A stretch of 64,000 bases of DNA from Fretibacter sp964410285 (GTDB taxonomy: Bacteria; Pseudomonadota; Alphaproteobacteria; Caulobacterales; Maricaulaceae), in the NCBI GenBank assembly GCA_964410285.1, contig CAYPFR010000001.1, positions 558,001 through 622,000 on the forward strand. Reading direction: 5' to 3'. The position numbers and the translations under genes were made by a program. Shown here in pieces: positions 26,011-34,539 of this stretch (within the stretch, counting starts at the first letter, position 1; the number at the start of each line of letters is the position of its first letter). The notes under the pieces are model-generated. The model saw nothing but the letters and a program-made list of their open reading frames with translations. It had not been told where the DNA came from and did not search any database.

Positions 26011-28434
26011 ATGCGCGTTTTCATTTTAGCTCTGTTCTCATTTTGCGTCTTGGCATGCCAGCCTGCGGCGCAAAACTCCAAGGACCCGCTTGCGGGGCTG
26101 GACCATCGCCCTGGATTTCTAGATCTCTATGTGGATAGTTCGAAAAACAAAGTTCTCGCTAAACTACCTGCGCCAGATGAGAATGGGGTTTCGCTGCGCT
26201 TTATTCATACGGCGCGGCTGACGGCCGGACTTGGGTCCAATCCCGTTGGGCTTGACCGCGGCTGGGGCAATGGCGGTGCGATTGTCGTCTTTCGGCAAAT
26301 GGGAGACAGGCTCATTGTCGAGAAAGAGAATCTTTCCTATCGCGCGCGCGGGGATAATGCGCTGGAAAACAGAGCCGTGCGCGAAAGCTTTGCGACCTCG
26401 TTCCTCGCAAGCGCGAAAATCCTCAATCAGCGCGGCGGACTTGTTGTTGATTTAACCGACTTTCTCACCAGTGATATACTGGGCCTTAAGCAATATCTAA
26501 AAGAGGCAAGACAAGGCAGTTTTTCGATCGCGAAGGACCGCACGCTAGTGGATACAAAAAACGTCTTTTCCTTTCCCGATAATTCGGAAATGGATGTCTT
26601 TATCACGCTCACGTCAGCTGATCCGGGGCGTGAGGTTGCCACCACAGCTGCCAGCGGCAATGAGGCCACCTTGATCCAGCATCATTCTTTCGTGCGCCTT
26701 CCCGAGGAGGGCTATAGCCCGCTTAGGTCGGACCCGCGCGCAGGCGTGATAGAACAAGTTTATTACGATTATTCTGCCGATCTTGATGCGCCAATTGAAA
26801 CGCGGCTCGCGCGGCGCTACCGCCTGCAAAAAAACGAGGCGGGGGAGACGATCAAGCCCATTGTGTTTTATATTGACGCCGGCGCGCCGGAGCCCGTGCG
26901 CGGCGCGCTTGTTGACGGCGCGCGCTGGTGGGCGGACGCGTTTGCCGAAGCGGGCTTTCCTGATGGTTACCGGGTAGAGCTGCTGCCCGAGAGCGCACAC
27001 CCGCTCGATATTCGGTATAATGTCGTGCAGTGGGTGCACCGCCAGACGCGCGGCTGGAGTTACGGCGGCGGCGTATCGGACCCGCGCACGGGCGAGATGC
27101 TCAAGGGGCATGTGAACCTTGGTTCCCTGCGTGTTCGCCAAGACCGCATGATTTTTGAAGGCCTTGCGGGCACCGCCAATACGGGCTCTGGCGCGGATGA
27201 TGACCCGATCGAGCTTTCGCTTGACCGTATTCGCCAGCTTTCGGCCCATGAAGTTGGCCATGCGCTGGGCTTTGCCCATAATTTTGCCGCCAGCACCTAT
27301 GGCAAGGGTAGCGTGATGGATTACCCCGCACCAGATGTGCGCGTGGCCGGCGGAAAAATGGATTTCTCAAACACATATGGCACCGGCGTTGGGGCGTGGG
27401 ATAAATTTGCCGCAAGCTGGCTTTACGGCGAAACCGATGATGAAGGCCGGACCGCTTTGGTTGAAAATGCGCTTGAGCGCGGTCTTGTCTTTGTCGCCGA
27501 TACCGATGCGCGTTCCATTGGCACCGCCCATCCCAAGGGCAATATTTGGGACAATGGCGCAGACCCTGTCTCGGGCCTTAAAGCGGCGATGCAGGTTCGC
27601 GCGCTGGCGCTAGAGACTTTCGGCCTTGACCGTATTCGGCAGGGGCAGCCCGCCGCTGACCTCAACAAAGTCCTTGTCCCGATCTATCTTTATCACCGCT
27701 ACCAGACCGCCGCAGCCGGAAAGCTCATTGGCGGCATGTCCTTTAACTATAGTCTTGCTGGCGACGGACAGCCGCCTATGGAAATCGTCCCCCCCGCGCA
27801 GCAAAAGGCCGCGCTATCAGCTGTGCTGGAAACGCTTGACCCCAAAGCCTTGGATATCAAAGACGAGGTTTTAGATTTACTTGGGCCCGCGCTTCGCAGC
27901 TATAGCTTTGCCGATAATGACCGAGAGCTGTTTCGCAAAACCGCCTATCCTGCATTTGACGTCAGCGCGGCGGCGGATACGGCGGCGGACCTCACATTTG
28001 ACGTGCTGCTGGACCCGCGGCGCGCAGCCCGCCTGATTGAGTTTAAACGCCGTGATCCAGCTAACCTTGGCTTTATGGAAATGCTTGAGGCTACGCGCGG
28101 CTACGTCATGGGTCCGCCCAGTCCGGGCCGCCATAGCGAGATCGCCAAAGGCGTGCAGGCGCGCTTCGTGTTCGGCCTGATGGAATTGGGAATAAGCGAA
28201 GCCACGCCCGGGGTAAAGGCCCGTACCGATGCCATGCTGCGGCGGCTTCAAGGTGATCTGCGCGCGAAAAACTCGGGGCATGGTCTTTGGCTTGTGACGC
28301 AAATTGAGAGCCATTTAAACCGCCCCGCCAAAGCCAAAGCGTCTGTGACAAAAGCCAAAGCGCTCCCGCCCGGCGGGCCGATTGGTATGGGTGTAAGCGC
28401 GGGCCAAATGGAAAGCTGCTGGCATTGTGAGTAG
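26011..28434 (+). CDS. Zinc-dependent metalloprotease lipoprotein (DUF5117/DUF4953 type)
   Basis: An 807-residue protein. The start ATG at 26011 follows an AGGGG box and begins a lipoprotein signal with Cys near residue 16 (VLACQ). The N-terminal half is a beta-rich propeptide-like DUF5117 region. The catalytic zinc motif HEVGHALGFAHN sits near residue 412, followed by a SVMDYP Met-turn, so it is a metzincin of the reprolysin-like kind. A helical C-terminal part matches the domains that follow the protease in this family. It is probably anchored on the periplasmic face or at the outer membrane and digests peptides. Substrate unknown. Confidence 0.9.
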   Translation: MRVFILALFSFCVLACQPAAQNSKDPLAGLDHRPGFLDLYVDSSKNKVLAKLPAPDENGVSLRFIHTARLTAGLGSNPVGLDRGWGNGGAIVVFRQMGDRLIVEKENLSYRARGDNALENRAVRESFATSFLASAKILNQRGGLVVDLTDFLTSDILGLKQYLKEARQGSFSIAKDRTLVDTKNVFSFPDNSEMDVFITLTSADPGREVATTAASGNEATLIQHHSFVRLPEEGYSPLRSDPRAGVIEQVYYDYSADLDAPIETRLARRYRLQKNEAGETIKPIVFYIDAGAPEPVRGALVDGARWWADAFAEAGFPDGYRVELLPESAHPLDIRYNVVQWVHRQTRGWSYGGGVSDPRTGEMLKGHVNLGSLRVRQDRMIFEGLAGTANTGSGADDDPIELSLDRIRQLSAHEVGHALGFAHNFAASTYGKGSVMDYPAPDVRVAGGKMDFSNTYGTGVGAWDKFAASWLYGETDDEGRTALVENALERGLVFVADTDARSIGTAHPKGNIWDNGADPVSGLKAAMQVRALALETFGLDRIRQGQPAADLNKVLVPIYLYHRYQTAAAGKLIGGMSFNYSLAGDGQPPMEIVPPAQQKAALSAVLETLDPKALDIKDEVLDLLGPALRSYSFADNDRELFRKTAYPAFDVSAAADTAADLTFDVLLDPRRAARLIEFKRRDPANLGFMEMLEATRGYVMGPPSPGRHSEIAKGVQARFVFGLMELGISEATPGVKARTDAMLRRLQGDLRAKNSGHGLWLVTQIESHLNRPAKAKASVTKAKALPPGGPIGMGVSAGQMESCWHCE

Positions 28435-28457
28435 GTGGACGGCCCGCTCTCCGCTTT

Positions 28458-29408
28458 CTAAAATCCGCCGCCTGCGATAAGGTCCTTGGCGCGGCGGGCG
28501 TCTTGGCCGAAGGCTTTGACCCAAAACAGACCAATGGCGGCTTGGGTGCTGGCGCCGCGCTCCCTGATGAGCGGACTATCGGCCGCGTCCCCAACGAGCT
28601 CGCGTACAGACCCAAAGATGATAAAGGCACTTTTGCGCGATGTCGGGATAAAGGTCAGCGCATTGACCCCCGCGCTATAAATGCCGCCATCTGTTCTAAA
28701 TTCAGGCAGACCAGCAGTAAGAGATTGCTCAGCGGTGATTCCGTAATAGCTTTGGGTTAAGTCCGCATCGCCAAATTTGATATTCGGCGTAAGGATCATG
28801 GCAATAGGCGGACCGGGCGTTTTAAAGACTTTGGTAAAGCTCAGCGAGGCATCCCCGACCCACGCGCCGTGGCCGCCAACCCCGCGCCGCAAACCGGCCG
28901 ATAAAGACACAGGGCCAAGGTCGTAGCTCGCCGCCCCGCCCAGTTCAATTGACGCGCCAAGATCGCCCAACCCCAAGAGTTCCGTTGATCCGCCGCCGCT
29001 CACTCCAAAAAGACTGCCGTTATCTTCGTCGCGGGGAAAGGCAATGCCAGCCTTTGCGCTCAGCGTGAGCGGTCCCTTTTCATAAAGCTTGTAGTTAGCG
29101 CCCTCGGGCACGCTCGCCCAAAACTTATCTCCATGGGAGACGCGGATAAACGGCAGGGCCAAAACGCGGTAATTGTCATCACCTGAATAATTGGGCGTCA
29201 CAAATGCGCCCGCGCCTGCGACAAGACCCCATTTACCATGCGGCCCGTCAGGCGCGCCGCTCGGCGCGGCGGGTCCGGATGGACGGGCCTGCGCATGGGC
29301 CGTGCCCGCAGTTAAGGCTTGCGATAGACCGAAAGTAAGCACCGCGGCTATCCGCGCCGCGTGCACGGGCTTTGCCCATTTGGTTTCTGTCTTTAGAAGT
29401 CGCGCCAT
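28458..29408 (-). CDS. MipA/OmpV family outer-membrane protein
   Basis: A 316-residue protein with an N-terminal signal peptide (to GTAHAQA) and a beta-barrel pattern: alternating hydrophobic strands, FVTPNYSGDDNYRVLALPFIRVSHGDKFWA near residue 70, LSLSAGL-like strands and QSYYGITAEQSLTAGLPEF, a segment typical of MipA/OmpV. The last strand region ends FWVKAF with about 15 residues after it. MipA in E. coli scaffolds murein enzymes; OmpV members are general barrels. The role here is open. It is convergent with the metalloprotease gene (23-bp gap). Confidence 0.82.
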   Translation of the reverse strand: MARLLKTETKWAKPVHAARIAAVLTFGLSQALTAGTAHAQARPSGPAAPSGAPDGPHGKWGLVAGAGAFVTPNYSGDDNYRVLALPFIRVSHGDKFWASVPEGANYKLYEKGPLTLSAKAGIAFPRDEDNGSLFGVSGGGSTELLGLGDLGASIELGGAASYDLGPVSLSAGLRRGVGGHGAWVGDASLSFTKVFKTPGPPIAMILTPNIKFGDADLTQSYYGITAEQSLTAGLPEFRTDGGIYSAGVNALTFIPTSRKSAFIIFGSVRELVGDAADSPLIRERGASTQAAIGLFWVKAFGQDARRAKDLIAGGGF

Positions 29409-29535
29409 CTTGCCTCGGTAGCCTTTAGGAATTGACCCTACTATGAGGAGATTTGCCCAAAAATATCAAGTTACGAATTGAGGTCTTTTTGTGTCATCTT
29501 GCCTATTTGGCCGTGCAACACTTCATCCCCCATAG

Positions 29536-29738
29536 CAAAGGCCCCCTGACGGTATCAGGGGGCCTCGTTTTAAGTATGGGCCTAACGGGCGCCATGCCCG
29601 CTTTTCCGTTAGATGGTTCGGTACCCAATTTCGCGTTTACGAAAGTGCTGATTTAACAGCTTCGGGCAGACCCCTCAAAAAAGATAAACAAATCAGACCT
29701 CCTTTCATAGTGCGGCCGGACCTCCGGCGGCTTCCAAT
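29536..29738 (-). ncRNA. Candidate small RNA or leader RNA
   Basis: The 388-bp gap 29409-29796 has no convincing protein gene but shows, on the minus strand, a promoter-like pair (29745-29774), then a GC-rich hairpin (GCCGG/CCGGC stem with an AGGT loop, about 29714-29727), a consensus-strength GGAGGT, an alternating pair of hairpins in the CTAACGG/CCGTTAG region (29581-29615), and finally the 11-bp terminator stem at 29539-29565. A 23-codon reading frame begins just before the GGAGGT (start near 29709) but has no recognisable product. It could be a small RNA, an attenuator, or an extended msrB 3' region. The strand and ends are inference. Confidence 0.4.
29539..29565. terminator. Perfect 11-bp GC-rich hairpin, probable terminator
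   Basis: AGGCCCCCTGA at 29539-29549 pairs exactly with TCAGGGGGCCT at 29555-29565 with a 5-nt loop. The plus-strand tail is CGTTTT; the minus-strand tail is TTGC. Transcripts that end here would come from msrB or the candidate small RNA on the minus strand; no plus-strand gene lies just upstream. Confidence 0.6.
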
Positions 29739-29744
29739 AGGGAA

Positions 29745-29774
29745 AGTGTAGTCCTATTTCTGCGGCTTTGGCAA
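29745..29774 (-). promoter_or_regulatory. Candidate sigma-70 type promoter for the small RNA
   Basis: On the minus strand TTGCCA (29769-29774) and TACACT (29745-29750) are separated by 18 nt. It lies just after the msrB stop. By-eye match only. Confidence 0.35.
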
Positions 29775-29796
29775 TGCCGAAAATATATCTTTTAAA

Positions 29797-30315
29797 CTAG
29801 GCAGGCAGGAATTTTATCGCCACCCCATTATTGCAATAACGCAGGCCTGTGGGCGCGGGGCCATCCTTAAAGACATGTCCCTGATGGCCGCCGCAGCGCG
29901 CGCAGTGATATTCGGTGCGCGCCGCAAAGAGCTTGCGGTCGACTTTTGTGCCAACTGCGCCGTCAATCACATTAAAAAAGCTCGGCCAACCTGTGCCCGA
30001 ATCATATTTCATCTCCGATTTAAACAAAGGCAAATCACAGCCCTTGCAGACATATGTGCCCGCGCGCTTCTCGCCGTTGAGCGGCGAGGTTCCGGCGCGC
30101 TCTGTACCTTCTTCACGTAGGACGTAATATTCCATATCCGTGAGGCGCGCTTTCCAGTCAGCCTCGCTGAGATTGGCCCAGTCAATATTTTCCATTTTCA
30201 TCTCCTTCAGGCTCTCGCCTGTTTGTGCGCGCGTTTCGGCGGCCGTGCAAGCGGTCAGCGTCAGCGCGGCGGCGCCAAGGGTTAGCTCACGCCGTGAGAG
30301 GGTTAAACTTTTCAT
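29797..30315 (-). CDS. msrB: Peptide methionine-R-sulfoxide reductase MsrB, predicted exported lipoprotein
   Basis: The enzyme reduces the R epimer of methionine sulfoxide. Motifs: CKGCDLPLF, DSGTGWPSF, YHCARCGGHQGHVF (zinc cysteines) and the catalytic Cys in LRYCNNGVAIKF. Unlike the common cytosolic form, this 172-residue protein starts with a twin-arginine-like signal (SRRELTLGAAALTLTAC) that ends in a lipobox (Cys about 22). It is thus predicted to work on the periplasmic side as a lipoprotein, repairing envelope proteins. The gene stands alone between the candidate small RNA and ubiA. Confidence 0.92.
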   Translation of the reverse strand: MKSLTLSRRELTLGAAALTLTACTAAETRAQTGESLKEMKMENIDWANLSEADWKARLTDMEYYVLREEGTERAGTSPLNGEKRAGTYVCKGCDLPLFKSEMKYDSGTGWPSFFNVIDGAVGTKVDRKLFAARTEYHCARCGGHQGHVFKDGPAPTGLRYCNNGVAIKFLPA

Positions 30316-30377
30316 CGTAATTCTCCAATTTAGCGTCTCTCTAATCTAGGGAACGCTCAAAGGCTAAACAAGGATGT

Positions 30378-31436
30378 TCACGTATTGGTGAAGCCCATGA
30401 GGATATTGTGCAGCGGGGCGCTCGTCATAACCAATATTGCAATCAACCAGCCGGCCGCGCCGATATTTGACTTGAAAACTTTAATGGCGTTTCCGGGGCG
30501 ATCAGGTTGGAAAATTATAATTTGGAAGAAAAATATAAGAGCGACTGCGTGAGCATATATGAGGTGGAATGGCCAGAAATGCTTATTCAAAAGGTCCGTC
30601 ATCAACCCGTAATAGGCCACGGTTTTCTCGTTTGCATTTAAAACGGCCGAGGCAGGCGCGATAAGTTCTTGTAAGGCAGCAAAGGTGAAAAAAAATGTCA
30701 GTAGGGCATAACTCAGCCCCACGCCCCATTTGACGTGCGTCCCAAACCGGCGCGCCGTAGACTTAATCCCAATCAGGGCATCGTCTTCAATATCTTGGCA
30801 AGCATAGATAGTGTCATAGCCCACTGTCCAAAATATCAGGCCAATGTATAGCACAAATAGCGGCGGGCTGAGCGCGCCTGTTTTAGCCGCGTAAGCCACA
30901 AGCACGGCCCAGTTAAAGGTCATCCCCAGCCAGACCTGCGGCCACCACGTAATGCGCTTCATAAAGGGATAGGCCGCGACCAGCGGCAGGGCGCAAAGCG
31001 CAATAATTTGCGCCAGCCTGGGCAGGCAAAGCAGCACGATCAACCCCGCCGCGCATTGCGCGAACAGCCAAACCCACGCCTGCTTTGTACTCACTGTGCA
31101 AGCGGGCAGAGGACGCAGCGCCGTGCGCTCGACTTGTGCATCGAGGTCCTGATCGACAATGTCATTATAGGTGCAGCCTGCCCCGCGCATGGCAATTGCC
31201 CCGATTAAAATTAGCGCCGCCCATTTAAGATCACTTGGCGCAAATCCGTGGGAGAGGCTGGCGAATGCCAATCCGATCCAGCCGGGCAGGGCGAGGAGCC
31301 AATAGCCGACTGGACGGTCAAGACGTGAGAGCTGTAAATAAGGGCGCAAGCGCGTTGGCGCGCGGTAGACCCAATGGGATGCGGCGGTGTCCTTTATGAT
31401 GCCCTCGGCTGGGCGCTGAAATGGCTCTGAACTCAT
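30378..31436 (-). CDS. ubiA: 4-hydroxybenzoate polyprenyltransferase
   Basis: An integral membrane prenyltransferase of ubiquinone synthesis. It attaches the polyprenyl chain to 4-hydroxybenzoate. Eight to nine hydrophobic segments are visible. The two aspartate-rich motifs for prenyl diphosphate/Mg are CTYNDIVDQDLDAQVERT near residue 95 and YACQDIEDDALIGIKSTA near residue 215. The N-terminal RLDRPVGYWLLALPG segment is typical. 352 residues is a little longer than the usual 290-320 because of a 30-residue N-terminal lead. Divergent from rsmE with 60 bp between starts. Confidence 0.92.
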   Translation of the reverse strand: MSSEPFQRPAEGIIKDTAASHWVYRAPTRLRPYLQLSRLDRPVGYWLLALPGWIGLAFASLSHGFAPSDLKWAALILIGAIAMRGAGCTYNDIVDQDLDAQVERTALRPLPACTVSTKQAWVWLFAQCAAGLIVLLCLPRLAQIIALCALPLVAAYPFMKRITWWPQVWLGMTFNWAVLVAYAAKTGALSPPLFVLYIGLIFWTVGYDTIYACQDIEDDALIGIKSTARRFGTHVKWGVGLSYALLTFFFTFAALQELIAPASAVLNANEKTVAYYGLMTDLLNKHFWPFHLIYAHAVALIFFFQIIIFQPDRPGNAIKVFKSNIGAAGWLIAILVMTSAPLHNILMGFTNT

Positions 31437-31496
31437 GAAGCCTCTTTACCTCTTGGCGCAACCAAAGGATAGTGCGGTTGATTGGAAACGAGGCCT

Positions 31497-32237
31497 ATGA
31501 GAGAAAATTATACATTGCCGCGTCTTTATCTGGAGGGCGCGCTTGGCGAGGGCCAAGTCACCGAACTGGAAAAGACGCAGGCACATTATCTTGGCACGGT
31601 CCTGCGTAAATCCAGCGGAGATCACCTACGGGTGTTCAATGGCAAGCACGGGGAATGGCAAGCGGAAATCACAGACTTATCGCGCAAGGGCGGGACGCTC
31701 ATCTGCCGCGCGCCATTGCGCCCGCAGCATATTTGTCCCGATATATGGCTTTGCTTTGCGCCCGTGCGAAAGCACCGCAATAGTTTTATTTTGGAAAAAG
31801 GCACGGAGCTTGGGGCGCGGCGATTTCAGCCTGTTATCACCGCCCATACGCAATTTCCGAAAATGAACCTTGGGAAAGCCCGCAGCCAGATCATAGAGGC
31901 GGCAGAGCAAACCGAGCGGCTTGATGTGCCAGAGCTTCGTGCGGGGGTGACTTTGGAGGAGTTATTGTCGGGCTGGGATAAAAGACGCATCTTGTTTTTT
32001 GCAGATGAGGCAGGCGGCGCAAGCCCCGCAGCGGATATATTCCAAGAGATGTCTGGTAAGCTCTCCTGTGCTGCTTTGCTCATTGGCCCCGAGGGCGGCT
32101 TTTCCAAAGACGAACGCGCGCGCCTTCGCAGTCAGGCCTTCGTTAGCCCCGTCTCGCTTGGCCCGCGAATTTTACGCGCCGATACGGCAGCGCTGGCTCT
32201 GCTCAGTCTCTGGCAAGCGAAATTGGGGGACTGGTAG
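31497..32237 (+). CDS. rsmE: 16S rRNA (uracil1498-N3)-methyltransferase
   Basis: A SPOUT methyltransferase that modifies U1498 in 16S rRNA. From the ATG at 31497 it has 246 residues, the family length; a TTG at 31482 is in frame but less likely. Motifs: HYLGTVLRKSSGDHLRVFNG (PUA-like N-terminus), FAPVRKHRNSFILEKGTELG, AAEQTERLDVPEL, LLIGPEGGFSKDE and SLGPRILRADTAAL, the knot that binds SAM. Cytosolic. The ubiA/rsmE divergent pair is common in alphaproteobacteria. Confidence 0.93.
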   Translation: MRENYTLPRLYLEGALGEGQVTELEKTQAHYLGTVLRKSSGDHLRVFNGKHGEWQAEITDLSRKGGTLICRAPLRPQHICPDIWLCFAPVRKHRNSFILEKGTELGARRFQPVITAHTQFPKMNLGKARSQIIEAAEQTERLDVPELRAGVTLEELLSGWDKRRILFFADEAGGASPAADIFQEMSGKLSCAALLIGPEGGFSKDERARLRSQAFVSPVSLGPRILRADTAALALLSLWQAKLGDW

Positions 32238-32312
32238 TCTTTATCGACGGCTTGCCAAAGACAATATTCCCGCGCAGATTACCCACATAACAAATCAAAG
32301 AGAGGGAATTTT

Positions 32313-32732
32313 ATGGAAAATTTTTTAGCGCCAGTTCTGGCCTTGATTATTTGGTCGCTGATTATCTGGTGCGTGCTTTACGCCCGCCGTATTCCGGCCA
32401 TGAGCGCGGCAAGGATTCATCCCGATAGCGCAAAAAGCCCTGACGGGGATTGGAAGGCCAAAATGCCCGCCGGCGCGCAATATGCCGCGCATAATTATAA
32501 TCACCTAATGGAGCAGCCGACGATTTTTTATGCGCTGATGTTTTATCTTCATCTCTCCGGCCAAGGCGACAGCCTCGCGCTTATGCTGGCGTGGGCCTAT
32601 GTGATCTTGCGCGTGCTTCATAGTTTCGTGCAGATCACCATCAACAAGGTCATGCTGCGATTTGGGCTATTCTCCTTGGGCTCGTTTATTTTAATCGTCA
32701 TGGCGCTGCGGGGGGCCTTGGCTGCGTTTTAG
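32313..32732 (+). CDS. MAPEG family membrane protein
   Basis: A 139-residue membrane protein with three or four predicted segments (about 5-24, 68-85, 92-110 and 118-136). The conserved MAPEG stretch NYNHLMEQPTIFYALMFYL is present near residue 60. MAPEG proteins include microsomal glutathione transferases; bacterial members are mostly of unknown substrate. A good ribosome site (GAGGGAA) lies 5 nt before the ATG. Convergent with the protease gene, 9-bp gap. Confidence 0.88.
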   Translation: MENFLAPVLALIIWSLIIWCVLYARRIPAMSAARIHPDSAKSPDGDWKAKMPAGAQYAAHNYNHLMEQPTIFYALMFYLHLSGQGDSLALMLAWAYVILRVLHSFVQITINKVMLRFGLFSLGSFILIVMALRGALAAF

Positions 32733-32741
32733 GCTATTCGT

Positions 32742-33488
32742 TTAAGAGGTCAGCAGCGGGCCTTCGGCTTCAAGGGCTTTAAGCGCGTGCCAGACATGGT
32801 GCAGGGCGACGAAATCTGCACTTTCATCCGGGTCGCGGTCCGCGTTAAGGTCGGCGGGCGAATTGCGCGTGATCAAAATGCCTATGGGCGCCATCGTATT
32901 GGCGTCAATGACGGCTCCCCCGCTCATTCCCGTAACCACGGGTTCGTCAGGGGTGAGGATATGGGCAATCCACACGCCCGGCTCGCGTTCAAAATAATTG
33001 CGCCCACGCCGGATCTCAAGATGTCGGGAGCCCGCGGGATAGCCCTTGATGATCAGTTCTTGCCCCGCATAGGGCGGCTTTGGCGGGCGCGGCGGCAGCG
33101 CGCAGCCAATCGCGCAGGCATCCAGCCCGCCGGGCCATGTATCAACAGGGCCGCGCGCGAAAGGCGGCACAAGACCATTTGAGTCTGTTATGACGTGGCC
33201 GGCGGTGATCCATCCGCCCCAATGGGAGAAAAAACTGCCATAGGTTTGGAAACCTGCTTCGTTGAAAAAATGCCGGCGGATGTCCAGCGATCCGTTAATG
33301 TGGCGGCTAGGGCTTCCAGCCTGCGGCCCCCAAATGCTGGGCATAGGGGAATTTGGGACTTTATCTGCGTGTTCCCGGGGGTCGACCTGTCCTTCGGGGC
33401 GGCTTGAGCGCTGCGCCGGCGCCCGCTCTTGGGCCGGGCGGGCCGGCTTTTGGCCGAAGATTCGGCCCCAAATATCACCCCAGCCCAT
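32742..33488 (-). CDS. Trypsin-like serine peptidase domain protein
   Basis: A 248-residue protein with a chymotrypsin-fold signature in order: GGWITAGHVI (catalytic His, near residue 97), GLDACAIG (Asp, near 123) and VVTGMSGGAVI (nucleophile Ser, near 190). There is no signal peptide and no PDZ domain: the N-terminus (MGWGDIWGRIFG) is a short amphipathic stretch followed by about 45 residues rich in Pro, Arg and Gln. It may thus stay in the cytosol or use an unusual export route. I do not know a specific family for it. Confidence 0.72.
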   Translation of the reverse strand: MGWGDIWGRIFGQKPARPAQERAPAQRSSRPEGQVDPREHADKVPNSPMPSIWGPQAGSPSRHINGSLDIRRHFFNEAGFQTYGSFFSHWGGWITAGHVITDSNGLVPPFARGPVDTWPGGLDACAIGCALPPRPPKPPYAGQELIIKGYPAGSRHLEIRRGRNYFEREPGVWIAHILTPDEPVVTGMSGGAVIDANTMAPIGILITRNSPADLNADRDPDESADFVALHHVWHALKALEAEGPLLTS

Positions 33489-33593
33489 AATAGGCCTGAT
33501 AAGACTGAGACGCCCGATGCCAATGGCATATATGGTGATATTTTACTGCGTAAGAAGTTTTCATTTTTTCGCTAATCTGTGTTAGAAAGACTT

Positions 33594-34511
33594 ATGATGA
33601 CTATGCCTAACTCTACCTTTCATTTTTGCAACCGTATATTTCTCGTGGGCGGCACGCTTTGGCTCGCCCTAGCGTTCAATGCCTGCGCCGCCGCGCCGCC
33701 GCAGGAGGAGGATAGCTCCGCCGCCGCGCCAACGCTTGCCGCGGCTCCGACCGTGATGGATGTGGCAAAAACGGGCTATGAAGATGAGCCGCAGCCCTAT
33801 GATGAGACACGCGATGCGCGCAAGGACGTTGACGATACTTTGTTCATGGCGCGAATGGGAAAGAAAAACGCCATTGTCGTGATGGGGGCAAATTGGTGCC
33901 ATGACAGCCGCGGCCTCGCGGGGCAATTCCTAAAGCCGCGCTTCCAAACGCTTTTTGAGAAGCATTACGAAGTTGTCTATGTTGATATGGGCATTCGCAA
34001 CCGCAATTTGGATATTGCGGCTGATTTTGGCATCGACAAAGTTGAAGGCACGCCAACGGTGATTGTGGTCAACCCTGAGGGCGAGGTCATAAATCTGGCA
34101 ACGGCTAAAACATGGCGCAACGCAGATTCCCGCTCTGAAGATGCTATCTTTAACGAGTTCAAAATCCTCGCCGAGCAGGGCACTGATAAAATGATCGTCG
34201 AAAAGGCCAAGATCGAACAGGCGAAAGCCGAAAAAGAAAAAGCGGCAAAAGTCGAGGCGGAAAAAGAAGACGTCAAAAGAGCTGTGACCGAAAAGGTGGT
34301 TTCCGAAACTCCAGCCAAATCGACCCCTGCGCCTCGGGCGGCCATCCTAGAAAAAATGGTCCCTGCGGTTAAAGCACCTGAAACAAAATCACCTGAAATG
34401 AAATCTCTTGAGGGGCAGGCTTCGGAGCTAATCGCTCCAAAGGTGAACGCTCCAGAGGTGGCTACGCCACCTAAGCCTGCTATGAAAAAAGAGGCGGCTC
34501 CGCAAAAATAA
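33594..34511 (+). CDS. Thioredoxin-like lipoprotein with charged repeat tail
   Basis: From the ATG at 33594 the protein has 305 residues: a signal sequence with a lipobox-like FNAC (Cys31), an acidic linker, then a thioredoxin-fold domain (about 90-190) with VMGANWCHDSRGLAGQF in place of WCxxC. The second cysteine is replaced by Ser (C-H-D-S), as in monothiol members. The cis-Pro is in VEGTPTVIVVN. Downstream is a Lys/Glu helix, likely a coiled coil (residues 205-240), and a Pro/Glu/Lys tail with loosely repeated APE/SPE units. A role in periplasmic thiol chemistry or as a peptide-binding protein is possible; the tail is unusual. Confidence 0.75.
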   Translation: MMTMPNSTFHFCNRIFLVGGTLWLALAFNACAAAPPQEEDSSAAAPTLAAAPTVMDVAKTGYEDEPQPYDETRDARKDVDDTLFMARMGKKNAIVVMGANWCHDSRGLAGQFLKPRFQTLFEKHYEVVYVDMGIRNRNLDIAADFGIDKVEGTPTVIVVNPEGEVINLATAKTWRNADSRSEDAIFNEFKILAEQGTDKMIVEKAKIEQAKAEKEKAAKVEAEKEDVKRAVTEKVVSETPAKSTPAPRAAILEKMVPAVKAPETKSPEMKSLEGQASELIAPKVNAPEVATPPKPAMKKEAAPQK

Positions 34512-34539
34512 GTGAACGCTAGCGCAGCTTTATTCCGCG

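Noticed and set aside
29640..29709. 23-codon frame on the minus strand overlapping a strong GGAGGT
   Set aside because: Too short and without a recognised product to be called a gene; kept only as part of the candidate RNA.
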